A stretch of DNA of 64,000 nucleotides from contig CAWFFJ010000023.1 of assembly GCA_963814875.1 (NCBI GenBank), positions 62,001 through 126,000 of the forward strand, read 5' to 3'. Source of the DNA: CAVSIS01 sp963814875 (lineage in GTDB: Bacteria > Acidobacteriota > Thermoanaerobaculia > Thermoanaerobaculales > Sulfomarinibacteraceae). A model generated the notes under the pieces. It did no database searches, was not told the origin of the DNA, and saw only the letters and a program-made list of their open reading frames with translations. The first letter of the stretch is position 1; every line of letters starts with the position of its first letter. Shown here in pieces: positions 1 through 10,512 of this stretch. A program made the translations under genes and the position numbers.

Positions 1-927
<927 letters not shown>

Positions 928-931
<4 letters not shown>

Positions 932-2844
932 GTCCGTCCTTCTTTCGAGGCCCGATGGGGCGGCGTGACCAGGCACTCCCTGACGGTCTGCGCGATGTGC
1001 TCGGCGTCGATCCCGGCCGCGCTCAGGAGCTCGGCCGGCGTGCCGGAGGTCGGCATGGAGTCCACCGCCAGCTTGATCACCGTGGGGAGCTTCTCCGCCA
1101 CGCCCACGAAGGCATCCAGAACGGCGTCGCCGAGCCCGCCCTCCCGCCAGTGATCCTCGACCACGACGAGGCGGCCTCCCGTCGCACGCGCGGCTTCGTG
1201 CAGGGACGCCGAGTCGATCGGCTTGACCGAATAGGCATCGACGACCCGCACCCGGATCCCTTCCGTTTCGAGCTGCTCGCAGGCACGGAGGCTCTCGTGC
1301 AACGTGATCCCTGCGGCGACGATCGTCACTCGATCGGCCCGGGAATGCCGCACCACCTTGCTGCCGCCGATCGGGAACGTCTCACCAGGGGGGTAGATGA
1401 CCGGCGTCTTCGCGCGGGTCGCCCGCAGGTAGGAGATGCCGGAGAGATCGACCATCGCGCTCACCAGGCGCGCCGTCTGGTTCGCGTCGCACGGGTACAG
1501 CACCGTGCTGCCGTGCACGGCCCGCATCATCGCCAGGTCTTCCAGCGCCATCTGCGACGGCCCGTCCTCGCCGATGCTGACGCCGGCATGCGTCCCGCAC
1601 AGGCGAAGGCTGGCGCCGGAGACGGCCGCCATGCGGATCTGGTCGAACGCACGGGTGAGGAAGGCGGCGAACGTCGCGGCGAAGGCGACCTTCCCCAGCA
1701 CGCTCATGCCGAGGGCGGCGCCGACGAGCTGCTGCTCCGCGATGTACGCCTCGAAGAACCTCTCCGGATAGGCCGTGTTGAACTCTTCCGTGAACGTCGA
1801 GTTGGACACCTCGCCGTCGAGGACCATCAGGTCCGACCGGTTGGCGCCCACCGCCACGAGCGCGTCCCCGAACGCCTGCCGCGTGGCTTCCTCGGTTCCG
1901 ACCTCGTAAGCGGGCAGCTTCAACGGCAGTACCGCAGGCGGGGTCGCCGGCCGCAGTTGTGCGGGCTTTGCGACACGAACGGTGATGTTGCGCTCGCCGC
2001 CCAGCTCCGCGATGGCCTCCTTCGCCTGCTCCGGGCTGAGCGCCTTGCCGTGCCACCCCTCCTGGTTCGCCACCAGCGAGACGCCGGACCCCTTCACGGT
2101 CTTCGCGACGATGCAGGTCGGCTTCTCGTCCTGGGCGAGCGCCTCCCGGTACGCGGCATCGATGGCTGCGATGTCGTGGCCGTCGATCTCGATGGCGTGC
2201 CAGCCGAAGGCGCGGGCGCGGGCGGCGTAGACGGGTGCATCCCAGCCGAGGTCCGTCGGCCCCCGCTGGCCCAACCGGTTCATGTCCAGAATGGCAATCA
2301 GGTTGGACAGCTTGTAGTGGCCCGCCTTGTCGAATGCTTCCCAGTTGGAGCCCTCTGCGAGCTCGCTGTCACCCAGCAGGACCCAAACGTGGAACGGCAG
2401 CTCGTCCACGTACTTGCCGGTCCAGGCCATGCCGACGCCGACCGGCAGACCCTGTCCGAGGGACCCGGTGGCTACGTCCACCCAGGGCAGACCGCGCGGC
2501 GCACCGTGGTCTCCGGTGTTCTGCGCCGGCTTCGGATGGCCCTCGAGGCGGCTGCCGAAGACGCGCAGCGTCATCAGCTCCCCGTCGGTGATGACGCCCG
2601 CCGCCTTGTACATCGAGTAGAGCAGCGGGCTGGCGTGTCCCTTGGAGAAGATCAGGCGGTCGTTGTTCGCCTCGTCCGGGTGGTCCCAGTCGTACTTGAG
2701 GTGGTTGACCAGGAGCACCGCCATCAGGTCGGCGGCCGACATCGAGGACGTCGGGTGGCCCGACCCGGCCGCCGTCGTGCAGCGGATGCTGTCCACCCTG
2801 AGCTGCCGCCCCAGCTCCGCGATGCGTCGTCGTTCGTCAGCCAT
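928..2844 (-). CDS. tkt: transketolase
   Basis: Thiamine-diphosphate enzyme that moves two-carbon units between sugar phosphates in the non-oxidative pentose phosphate pathway. The 638-residue protein has the N-terminal GSGHPTSS motif near residue 28, the cofactor-binding GDSELAEG near 160 followed by NRLGQRGPT near 190, and the pyrimidine-binding and C-terminal domains from about residue 316. The frame stays open another 63 codons upstream, but that part reads against transaldolase; the ATG at 2844 starts the conserved protein and overlaps the transaldolase stop by 8 bases. The downstream overlap with pgi is ATGA. Length is close to the usual 620-670. Confidence 0.96.
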
Positions 2845-3919
2845 GAGAGCACTCCTCGCTCTTGGACGCGATGCACCGCATGAGGTCGTTCCACGACTCG
2901 ACGAACGACGCGGCGCCTTCGTCCTGAAGCCGGGCGGCGAGGGCGGAGATGTCGATGCCGGCCTTCGCAAACTCGGCGAGCACCTCCTCGCAGTCGCCGC
3001 CGTCGGGGGGCATGGCCGGTGTCGACTCGCCATGGTCCGCCAGCGCCTTCAAGGTGGCCTCGGGCATCGTGTTGATCGTGAACGGGGCGGCGAGCGCCGT
3101 GACGTAGAGGAGGTCGGAGGCCTTCGGGTCCTTGGTGCCCGTGCTGGCCCACAGGAGACGTTGGGGTCGGGCGCCGGCGTTCAGCAGGCGCTGCCAACGC
3201 GGCGAGTCGAGGAATTCGCGGTACGCATCGTACGCCCGCATGGCGATTGCGATGCCGAGCCGGCCGCGCAGCGCCTCGGGCGTCTTGCCCATCACCGCGA
3301 CGTCCCAGCGGCTGACGAACACCGAGGCGACGGAGAACACATCGGGCTTCAGGCCGGCGGCGATGCGCCGCTCGATGCCCCGCGAGTACGCCTCGGCGGC
3401 TGCGACGTACTGCTCACGGGAGAACAGGAGCGTCACGTTGACCGGCACGCCCGCGAAGATCGCCTCCTCGATGGCGGGGAGGCCCGCCCTGGTGCCCGGG
3501 ATCTTGATGAAGAGGTTCGGCCGCGCCGCTCGGGCGTGGAGCTCCGTGGCCGCAGCGATGGTGCCGGCCGTGTCGTTCGCCAGCGCGGGCGAGACCTCCA
3601 GCGACACCCAACCGTCCACGCCGTTGGTCTGCGCGTGAATCGGCCGGAAGAGATCGGCGGCCTGTCTAAGGTCCTCCACCGCCAGCTCGAAGAACAGCGC
3701 CTCGCCCGACTGGCCTGCCTCCACCTTGCGGCAGATGGCAGCGTCGTAGTCCCGGCTGTTCTTGATGGCGTGGTCGAAGATCGTGGGGTTGGAGGTGAGG
3801 CCTGTGACCGAGAGCTCCCCGATGTAGCGGCGGAGCGTACCGCTGGTCAACAGGCCGCGGGTGATGTTGTCGAGCCAGAGGCTCTGGCCCATCTCGTGGA
3901 GTCGTCGGGTCGCCTTCAT
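2837..3919 (-). CDS. tal: transaldolase
   Basis: Transfers a dihydroxyacetone unit from sedoheptulose-7-phosphate to glyceraldehyde-3-phosphate through a Schiff base. The 360-residue product contains the TGLTSNPTIFDHA signature near residue 40 and the Schiff-base lysine in LFIKIPGT near residue 137. The start at 3919 is chosen because a perfect AAGGAGG lies six bases upstream and because it overlaps the zwf stop as ATGA; the open frame above it is zwf antiframe. It sits between zwf and tkt, as expected for a pentose phosphate set. Confidence 0.96.
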   Translation of the reverse strand: MKATRRLHEMGQSLWLDNITRGLLTSGTLRRYIGELSVTGLTSNPTIFDHAIKNSRDYDAAICRKVEAGQSGEALFFELAVEDLRQAADLFRPIHAQTNGVDGWVSLEVSPALANDTAGTIAAATELHARAARPNLFIKIPGTRAGLPAIEEAIFAGVPVNVTLLFSREQYVAAAEAYSRGIERRIAAGLKPDVFSVASVFVSRWDVAVMGKTPEALRGRLGIAIAMRAYDAYREFLDSPRWQRLLNAGARPQRLLWASTGTKDPKASDLLYVTALAAPFTINTMPEATLKALADHGESTPAMPPDGGDCEEVLAEFAKAGIDISALAARLQDEGAASFVESWNDLMRCIASKSEECSHG

Positions 3920-5337
3920 CGCTCCTCCTTGCGCAGTTCCTGATGCGGTTCTCGCGTGGGTCGAGGGTTGTGCCAGCAGCCGTCTGGTGCGATCAGCGCG
4001 TCCGCCGCGCGCGGCCCCCAACTGCCGCGCCTGTAACGGTGGGCTGAGTCGTGGGCCTTGAGGACCGGGTCGACCACCGCCCAGGCGGCCTCGAGTGCGT
4101 CCTCTCGGGTGAAGAGCGCGCCGTCGCCGGCCATGGCGTCGCTCAGGAGTCTCTCATAGGGCGCCCTCGCTCCCGGATGCTCCTCGGACAGGAAGAGCTC
4201 CCGCTGGTCGCCGACGAACTCCTTCCCCGCGCGCTTGACGCGAGCCGCAAGGGCGACGGCCGAGCTCGGGGAGAGCCTGAAGCGCAGGTAGTTGCTCAGG
4301 CCGGTCGCCGGCGCCGAGTCGGCGAAGAGCCTCTGCGGCGGCGGCTTCAGCTCCACCAGGACCTCGGCCGCAGTTGCCGCGAGACACTTGCCGGAGCGCA
4401 GGTACCAGGGCACCCCCTGCCAGCGCCACGAGTCGATGAAGAGCCGCAGGGCGCAGAAGGTCTCGACGTCGGAGCCCTTCGCAACGCCGGGCTCCTTGCG
4501 ATAGCCTGCGTACTGGCCGCGCACCACGTCCTCGGGCTCGAGGGGGCGCATGCCCTGGAACACCTTGGCCTTCTCGGCGTGGACTGCGCCATAGCCCCTG
4601 TAGGCCGGCGGCTCCATGGCCAGCAGGGCGACGATCTGGAAGAGGTGGTTCTGGATCACGTCGCGCAGACAGCCGGCGCTCTCGTAGAACGCGCCCCGCT
4701 TCTCCACGCCGAAGTCCTCGGCCAGGGTGATCTGGACGCTGGCCACGATGTTGCGGTTCCAGATCGGCTCGAGGAACGAGTTGGCGAAGCGGAAGTAGAG
4801 GATGTTCATGATCGCTTCCTTCCCGAGGAAGTGATCGATGCGGAAGATCGAGTCCTCCGGAAACACCGAGCGCGCGACGCGGTTGAGCTCCCGAGCTGAG
4901 GCCAGGTCGCGTCCGAAGGGCTTTTCGACGATGACGCGCGCGTGCTCGGCCAGGTCCGCGCCCCCCAGCCCTCTGATCACCGTCTCGAAGAGCGAGGGCG
5001 GGATCGCGAGGTAGTGCGCCGGGCGCCGGGCACTGCCCAGCGCCGTCTTGAGCGCCGTGAACGTGCCCGTGTCGTTGTAGTCGCCGCCCACGTACCCGAG
5101 CAGCGACAGGAGATGGTCGAAGGCGCGTTGGTCGTCGATCCCGCCTGCTCGCTCGATACTGTCCTGCGCGCGAGCGTGCACGTGCGCCAGACTCCACTTC
5201 GGCGAGGCGACGCCGATCACCGGGACCTTGAGAGCGCCGTGTTTCGCCATCGCGTAGAGCGCCGGGAAGATCATCTTGTGGGCAAGATCGCCCGTCACGC
5301 CGAAGAGCACCAGAGCGTCCGAGCGGGGCGCGGCCAT
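3916..5337 (-). CDS. zwf: glucose-6-phosphate 1-dehydrogenase
   Basis: Oxidises glucose-6-phosphate to 6-phosphogluconolactone with NAD(P). The 473-residue protein has the dinucleotide-binding GVTGDLAH at residues 10-17 and the catalytic RIDHFLGKE near residue 165. The length is typical. The ATG at 5337 overlaps the stop of the preceding gnd remnant by one base (TGATG), and the gene ends in an ATGA overlap with tal. No 6-phosphogluconolactonase is visible in the window and the neighbouring 6-phosphogluconate dehydrogenase is only a fragment, so the oxidative branch is incomplete locally. Confidence 0.96.
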   Translation of the reverse strand: MAAPRSDALVLFGVTGDLAHKMIFPALYAMAKHGALKVPVIGVASPKWSLAHVHARAQDSIERAGGIDDQRAFDHLLSLLGYVGGDYNDTGTFTALKTALGSARRPAHYLAIPPSLFETVIRGLGGADLAEHARVIVEKPFGRDLASARELNRVARSVFPEDSIFRIDHFLGKEAIMNILYFRFANSFLEPIWNRNIVASVQITLAEDFGVEKRGAFYESAGCLRDVIQNHLFQIVALLAMEPPAYRGYGAVHAEKAKVFQGMRPLEPEDVVRGQYAGYRKEPGVAKGSDVETFCALRLFIDSWRWQGVPWYLRSGKCLAATAAEVLVELKPPPQRLFADSAPATGLSNYLRFRLSPSSAVALAARVKRAGKEFVGDQRELFLSEEHPGARAPYERLLSDAMAGDGALFTREDALEAAWAVVDPVLKAHDSAHRYRRGSWGPRAADALIAPDGCWHNPRPTREPHQELRKEER

Positions 5338-5609
5338 CAGGCGCCTCCTTCCGGCGTCGCAGTCTTTTCTTGGTGGCCGCCGAACTCGTAGCGCAGGGCC
5401 GACAGCACCTCGTCGGCGAAGTCGGGCTCGCCGCGCGAGCCGAAGCGCTCGTACAGTGCCGTGCTGAGCACGGGAGCCGGAACCGCCTCGTCGATGGCCG
5501 CCATGATCGTCCACCGCCCCTCGCCCGAGTCCGACACCCGGCCGCTGCTCTGCACGGTCGGCATGAGGCTGCACGGTTTCTTGACCGGCCGCGAGCAGGC
5601 TGGCTTCAT
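5337..5609 (-). pseudogene. gnd: C-terminal remnant of 6-phosphogluconate dehydrogenase
   Basis: The 90-codon frame matches only the C-terminal end of the short (about 300-residue) decarboxylating 6-phosphogluconate dehydrogenase. Recognisable blocks are SGRVSDSGEGRWTI near residue 22, then VPAPVLSTALYERF, and the terminal LSALRYEFGGH. The NAD(P)-binding Rossmann half and the catalytic Lys/Asn motif are absent. The first about 20 residues are unlike the family and come from sequence next to the upstream gene, so the 5' two thirds were deleted. The remnant still begins in an ATGA overlap with the upstream gene and ends one base into zwf, so it may be kept as a translated spacer. Whether the peptide has a role is unknown. 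Confidence 0.8.
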
Positions 5610-6280
5610 TTGAAGACCTCTTCGAGCATGTCCACCGCTTCCAGCACTGGGGTTGCAGCATGACCGTACTCGCGAGACGACTTCGCCGCCTCGACCTGCG
5701 CCATCAACCGGTCAAACCGCTTCGCTGTGGCAGCCCCCTTGTGGGCGACAATGGTCGGACGCAGCCGGCCCCACACCTCACGCATGTCGTCGGCCGTCGC
5801 CTTCAGCTTGTCCATATCCTCGGCCGCGGCCCACACCTCCAACTCACGGCCGTAATAGTCGAGCCGGGTCACATCCACAGGCACTTTCGGGTCGAAAGGC
5901 TCCGTCATGTTCGCTACGATCAGCGTCACCCGATTGGCCTCGCGCATCGCGGCCTGCCGATTCTTCGCCGTGACCGCTTCGTCAAGGACGGCGACATGCT
6001 GACCGAGCTGATCCTGGTCCGCCGGCACGGCCGCCGAATCAGCCGCCAGCCCCTTGACTGCATCCTTCAGCGCGCCAAGCTTCGTCGCGGCCTTGGTCCA
6101 GGCACCTGCCTTCGCCAGGTCATAGACGTTCTCGCCGAGCTCACCGATCGCAGACAGCGAAGCTGGAGTCTTCATTTGCTTGCCCGGCGACGATGAATCA
6201 CTCTGCGCGCGGACGGGCGCCGGTCCAACGAACGCCAGCAAACCACAACACGCAATGCCGGATACCATGAGCTTCCGCAT
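5606..6280 (-). CDS. exported protein of unknown function
   Basis: A 224-residue protein with a clear signal peptide: MRKLMVSG, a hydrophobic core, then PAPVRAQS with likely cleavage after ARAQ-type small residues near residue 26. The mature part is Ala/Lys/Asp rich and largely helical by inspection, with repeated DAVKGLAAD-like and MREVWGRL segments. I do not recognise the family. The start at 6280 has AGGAGGTG six bases upstream; an alternative ATG at 6316 overlaps the HPF stop as ATGA and would only lengthen the n-region. Its place between a ribosome-hibernation factor and pentose phosphate genes gives no direct functional clue beyond membership of the stress operon. Confidence 0.75.
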   Translation of the reverse strand: MRKLMVSGIACCGLLAFVGPAPVRAQSDSSSPGKQMKTPASLSAIGELGENVYDLAKAGAWTKAATKLGALKDAVKGLAADSAAVPADQDQLGQHVAVLDEAVTAKNRQAAMREANRVTLIVANMTEPFDPKVPVDVTRLDYYGRELEVWAAAEDMDKLKATADDMREVWGRLRPTIVAHKGAATAKRFDRLMAQVEAAKSSREYGHAATPVLEAVDMLEEVFK

Positions 6281-6312
6281 CGCACACCTCCTGAGCGGTT
6301 GGATGGTGTTGC

Positions 6313-6684
6313 TCATGACTCTCTCGATATGGTCCGTCCCAGGAGCGGCGGGTCAGTCCTGTGTTTTCCTTGATCGCGCAGCCGCCCAAGGGTGCTCTCG
6401 ATCAGTCTGGCCAGCTTGGCTGCAGCACCGCTCACAGCTTGGTCCAGGGTCGCTGCCTGATGAGTGACCGCGATCGGCTGGCGGCCTTCGAGGCGGGCCT
6501 CCAATACGCATCTGATGTCGGCATTGCCGCCCTTCCTGTCGCTGTTCTGATCGCTCAGGTGGGCCTCCACTCGCTGGATGTGATCGCTGATGTGGATCAG
6601 GGCACTCTCCACTACGCCACTGACCTGAACGTCCAGCGCCTCATCGCCTGCAATGTTGCGGTCGGTATTCACTTGCACCTGCAT
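6313..6684 (-). CDS. HPF/RaiA-like ribosome hibernation factor
   Basis: A 123-residue protein of the S30AE / sigma-54-modulation family, which binds the 30S decoding centre and silences ribosomes in starvation. Visible support: an MQVQVNTD beginning strand, a central EAHLSDQNSDRKGG block near residue 43 and the basic helix-strand EARLEGRQPIAVTHQ near residue 62, in the order seen in this family. It lacks the long C-terminal dimerisation domain of long HPF, so it is a short form with a non-conserved tail. A GAGGAGG-like ribosome site precedes the start. It lies 29 bases after the baeRF3 gene, and the two together suggest control of ribosome activity when the operon is induced. Confidence 0.8.
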   Translation of the reverse strand: MQVQVNTDRNIAGDEALDVQVSGVVESALIHISDHIQRVEAHLSDQNSDRKGGNADIRCVLEARLEGRQPIAVTHQAATLDQAVSGAAAKLARLIESTLGRLRDQGKHRTDPPLLGRTISRES

Positions 6685-6713
6685 GGTAGCCTCCTCTGGT
6701 GACTGTTATGAAC

Positions 6714-7868
6714 TCAATACCGGAAGGAGGCAGCCAGTCCCGTCCGTCCCGGCATTCGCTCGGCCGGAATGACGACGACCCGGCCGCCCATCTTCTCGAC
6801 CAACTCGCCCAGATCGTCGAGCAAGTCGTCGACGTGCGGGTGGCTCAGATCTGCCAGCTCGATTCGGCCCGTCACGTCGTCGACGCGGCCGGCGACCTGG
6901 CGCTCGGCCTCGATCAACAAGGTCTCGACCCGCCCGGCGACGGCCGCCTCAGCGACCTTCTCCAGGTCATCACTGCCACGCTCATTCGACCTTGCCTGCT
7001 CGAACGCGTCGACCAATGCGGCCAGGCGCGCCTGATACTGCGGCTCGACCACGAGCCAGGCGCGCTCCCGAAGCTCATCGATCGGAAGGGTATCGGGATT
7101 GACGGTGAGCCCATCCGCCATCAGCAACGAGTTGTGGCTGACCCGACGGAAGAGATGATGATGCTCCGCCAACGCGGCCAGGATCAACGGCAGTCCTGAC
7201 GGCTGGGAGTGGTACTTGGACACTGCGCGGTCGACGGCACGAAAGAAACGCTCCGCGTCGACGTCTGCCGCGGCCATCTTCCCGCCGTGACCATGACGCA
7301 TCGGCGTGCTCTCGCCGCCGACGCCACCATAGGACGCAACCGTCAGGTGTGGCTCGGTCAGCTCATCGCCCAGGGCCTCGGTGATCGTCCCAGGGACTTC
7401 CGAGACCAGCTCGATCTCGTCCAACACGTCGCGGTTCCCCTCGAAGAGTTGAATCCTGCGCAGGCTCAGCCCAAGGACCTGATAGCGACCATCCGATTGC
7501 AGGAAGCGGCGCAGTGGCTTGGTGTGAAAGCTGTCGGCGACGATGGCCAGCTCGGCAACCGGCCGCTGAAGTCGGAACACTCGAAGCAAGCCAGGCGCGC
7601 TCAGCACGGCCAATCCGTCCAGCGTACTGTTCCAGAAGTCCTGATCGCGAGCGAGAGCTTCGAACGGTTCCAGAAGGAGCGGAGTGTCAACGACCGAATC
7701 ACGTTGCCGGAGCGATCTCTCCAGATCTTTGACCAGATTGCGAAATCGGATCGGGTCCTGCTGGTTTTCGGGACGGTGCCGGTGGGTCGGCTGGTACAGT
7801 GAGAGACACGGCTTGTGGTGAGCTGATGTCAACTCAGCCAGTGATTCGATGGTCAGCAGATCACTCAT
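6714..7868 (-). CDS. baeRF family 3 protein (bacterial archaeo-eukaryotic release-factor-like)
   Basis: A 384-residue cytoplasmic protein resembling the bacterial relatives of eukaryotic release factor eRF1, family 3. The N-terminus has CLSLYQPTHRHRPENQQDP, typical of this group, and the C-terminal half has the eL30-like ending with DDLLDDLGELVEKMGGRVVV. These proteins are thought to act on ribosomes, possibly in rescue or hibernation, but direct function is not established. It overlaps the upstream ATPase gene as ATGA and is followed by the HPF-like gene. Identification is by pattern memory of the family; a profile search against the baeRF models would settle it. Confidence 0.75.
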   Translation of the reverse strand: MSDLLTIESLAELTSAHHKPCLSLYQPTHRHRPENQQDPIRFRNLVKDLERSLRQRDSVVDTPLLLEPFEALARDQDFWNSTLDGLAVLSAPGLLRVFRLQRPVAELAIVADSFHTKPLRRFLQSDGRYQVLGLSLRRIQLFEGNRDVLDEIELVSEVPGTITEALGDELTEPHLTVASYGGVGGESTPMRHGHGGKMAAADVDAERFFRAVDRAVSKYHSQPSGLPLILAALAEHHHLFRRVSHNSLLMADGLTVNPDTLPIDELRERAWLVVEPQYQARLAALVDAFEQARSNERGSDDLEKVAEAAVAGRVETLLIEAERQVAGRVDDVTGRIELADLSHPHVDDLLDDLGELVEKMGGRVVVIPAERMPGRTGLAASFRY

Positions 7869-10510
7869 GACGTCTCCTTTGGTGGCGCTTGGGTTTTGGG
7901 TTTGACCCTGGCCTCATCCGGCCTGGTCCCGGAGGTGAGCCCGGCTTTCGTTTCGGGACTGGGGTGCTCCTCCTTCCGAACCTCCCGCTCCGCCTGATTC
8001 CAGTCCTCGGCTGCTCGACCGTCCCCGCGGCCGCGTTGCTCGTACAGCTCATAGGCTCGCTCGGCGATCCGCGGCGTCAGGCTTGCCGGTTTTCCGGGCT
8101 TGGCGGGATCGAGAATCCGATACGCGAGCAGCTTGACGCGGTCGTTGACGAGGAACCACGCCAGGGCGTAGCCCCAGACAAACAGCGCCCAGCCCCAGCC
8201 GAGCGGCGTCATGAACAGACCGTAGACCGCGATCAACGTCGCCACGATCTGGGTGCCGACCACGGCGACCCAGAGAATCCGCGCGGGGCGTATGGACCAG
8301 AACGGGCCGCGGGTGCGCGTCAGGAAGATCGTCAAGTGTCCCGCCACGGAGAGCTTCAGGTACATCAGCGTCTGGATGTGCGCGCGGTCGAAATGAAAGA
8401 CGCGCTCACCCAGGAAGAACAAGCCGAAGGCCGAAACCACCCCGATGACGCCCAGCACCGTGGAGATCCCCAGCACCATCCGCATGTTCCAGGCCTCGGG
8501 CTGATCCTTGTAGTGAACGTTGTCGTACGCGATCGACAGGATGGCGCCGTCGTTGAGCAACGCCAGCATCACGATCATCACTGCCGTCACCGGATAGAAG
8601 TTGAACACCAGGATCGCCAGCGTCATGAAGAACAGCACGCGCAGCGTCTCGGCGATACGGTAGATGGCGTAGCTGTTCATCCGCTGGAAGATGCGGCGGC
8701 TCTCCTTGATCGCATCGATGATCACCCCGAGGCCGGGCGTCATCAGCACGATCGCCGCCGCCGCGCGCGCCGCGTCCGTCGCGTCCGAAACGGCGATGCC
8801 GCAGTCGGCCTTCTTCAGCGCGGGGGCGTCGTTCACCCCGTCGCCCGTCATGCCGACGATGTGGCCGCGCTTTTGCAGGACGTCGACAATGTGGAACTTG
8901 TGCTCGGGGAACACCTGGGCGAAGCCATCGGCGTTCTCGATGGACTCAGCCACCTCTGTGGTCTCCTGCTTCTTCGAGTCGCCCAGACTGCTGGCATCGA
9001 GAATGTCCGCACCCATCCCCAGCTTCTCGGCGGTTTCCTGGGCAATGGCCAGCGCATCGCCCGTCACCATCTTGACCTTCACGCCCATCGCCAGCGCGGT
9101 CGCGATGGTTGCCTTGGCATCGTCCCGGGGCGGATCGAACAGGGGCAGCACGCCGACGAACTGCCATTGCCCGTCGTCCCCGGCCCGCGCCACGCCCAAC
9201 GAACGGAAGCCGCGGGCCGCGAACTCGTTGACCGCCTTGTCGACGGCAGGCTTCACCTGCCCGGCATTGGCCGACAGCTCCAGGATCACCTGCGGTGCGC
9301 CCTTCGTCACCTTGAACGTCTTGCCGTCCTTGGCTTTGACGGTGGCCTCGGTGCGCTTGTGCACGGGGTCGAAGGGCTGGAAATGAACCACCTGGTAGCC
9401 CTTCAAGGCGTCTTTGTCCTTCAGGCCTCCCAGGACGGCCAGATCGATGGTGTCGTTGTTGTCCGCGCGCGACGCCAGCGCGCCGTCGAGGATGACGTGA
9501 TCAGCGGGGACATCGTTCACGCTGAAGGGGTCGCCCAGCGTCAGCTTGTTCTGGGTCAGGGTGCCGGTCTTGTCGGCGCACAACACGTCCACGCCCGCCA
9601 GCTCTTCGATGGCCACCAGCTTGCTGACGATGGCCTTCTTCTTGGCGAGCAGGCGCGCACCGACCGCCATGGTGACCGACAACACCGTCGGCATCGCCAC
9701 GGGGATCGCGGCCACGGTCAGCACCAGGGCGAACTGCAGTGTGGTGAGGATCGGGTCGCCGCGGAAGATCGCGACGGCGATGATCACCGCCACCAGAGCC
9801 ACCGCCAGGATGATCAGGTAGTTGCCGATCTTCAAGACGGCCTTCTGGAAATGGCTGACGGTGTCCGCCTCCTGCACCAGTTGCGCGGTCTTGCCGAAGT
9901 AGGTGCTCCCACCCGTGGCGTAGACCAGCGCACCGATTTCGCCCCGGCGGATGATCGAACCGGAGAACACGGCCTCACCGGGTTTGCGCTCGGCGGGCAA
10001 CGACTCACCGGTCAGCGCGGATTGATCCACCTCCACCGGGTCACCCTCGAGCAAACGCGCATCCGCCGGCACGATGTCGCCCAGGCGCATGCGGATCACG
10101 TCGCCCGGCACCAGCTCCCGCGCCGGCGGGGTGACCCACTTCCCGTCGCGTTTCACGCGGGCGTTGATCGCCAGCTTGGCCTTGAGGGCCGCGATGGCGT
10201 TGCCCGCCTCGCGTTCTTCCCAGAATCCGACCACGCCGTTGGCCAGGAGCAGAAGGAGGATGATGCCGAAGTCCGGCCAATGCCGGGCCACCGCCGAGAG
10301 GATCACGGCCGCTTCGATCATCCACGGGATGGGGCCCCAGAAGTAGGTGAGGAACTTCAGCAACGGGTTGGTCTTCTTCTCCTCGATCTCGTTGGGCCCA
10401 TATTGGGTCAGACGTTTCGCCGCCTCGACCTGGCTCAGGCCGTCCGGCGACGAACCCAGCTTCGCCTGCATCTCCTCCATGGGCAGGGAACTCAGCTCTT
10501 GCGCATTCAT
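7865..10510 (-). CDS. plasma-membrane proton-efflux P-type ATPase (P-III A)
   Basis: ATP-driven proton pump of the inner membrane, related to fungal and plant H+-ATPases. The 881-residue product has the cation-ATPase N-terminal region (residues 20-60), two transmembrane pairs before the catalytic loop, LTGESLPAE near 167, the phosphorylated Asp in DKTGTLTQN near 313, TGDGVNDAPALKKAD near 557 and about six C-terminal membrane segments. The start at 10510 gives the conserved N-terminus; the upstream in-frame extension is discarded. It follows a small membrane ORF and overlaps baeRF3 as ATGA. In this operon it would export protons when the cell lives on ATP from phosphoketolase and glycolysis. 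The short basic tail after residue 850 is not conserved. Confidence 0.95.
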   Translation of the reverse strand: MNAQELSSLPMEEMQAKLGSSPDGLSQVEAAKRLTQYGPNEIEEKKTNPLLKFLTYFWGPIPWMIEAAVILSAVARHWPDFGIILLLLLANGVVGFWEEREAGNAIAALKAKLAINARVKRDGKWVTPPARELVPGDVIRMRLGDIVPADARLLEGDPVEVDQSALTGESLPAERKPGEAVFSGSIIRRGEIGALVYATGGSTYFGKTAQLVQEADTVSHFQKAVLKIGNYLIILAVALVAVIIAVAIFRGDPILTTLQFALVLTVAAIPVAMPTVLSVTMAVGARLLAKKKAIVSKLVAIEELAGVDVLCADKTGTLTQNKLTLGDPFSVNDVPADHVILDGALASRADNNDTIDLAVLGGLKDKDALKGYQVVHFQPFDPVHKRTEATVKAKDGKTFKVTKGAPQVILELSANAGQVKPAVDKAVNEFAARGFRSLGVARAGDDGQWQFVGVLPLFDPPRDDAKATIATALAMGVKVKMVTGDALAIAQETAEKLGMGADILDASSLGDSKKQETTEVAESIENADGFAQVFPEHKFHIVDVLQKRGHIVGMTGDGVNDAPALKKADCGIAVSDATDAARAAAAIVLMTPGLGVIIDAIKESRRIFQRMNSYAIYRIAETLRVLFFMTLAILVFNFYPVTAVMIVMLALLNDGAILSIAYDNVHYKDQPEAWNMRMVLGISTVLGVIGVVSAFGLFFLGERVFHFDRAHIQTLMYLKLSVAGHLTIFLTRTRGPFWSIRPARILWVAVVGTQIVATLIAVYGLFMTPLGWGWALFVWGYALAWFLVNDRVKLLAYRILDPAKPGKPASLTPRIAERAYELYEQRGRGDGRAAEDWNQAEREVRKEEHPSPETKAGLTSGTRPDEARVKPKTQAPPKETS

Positions 10511-10512
10511 GT

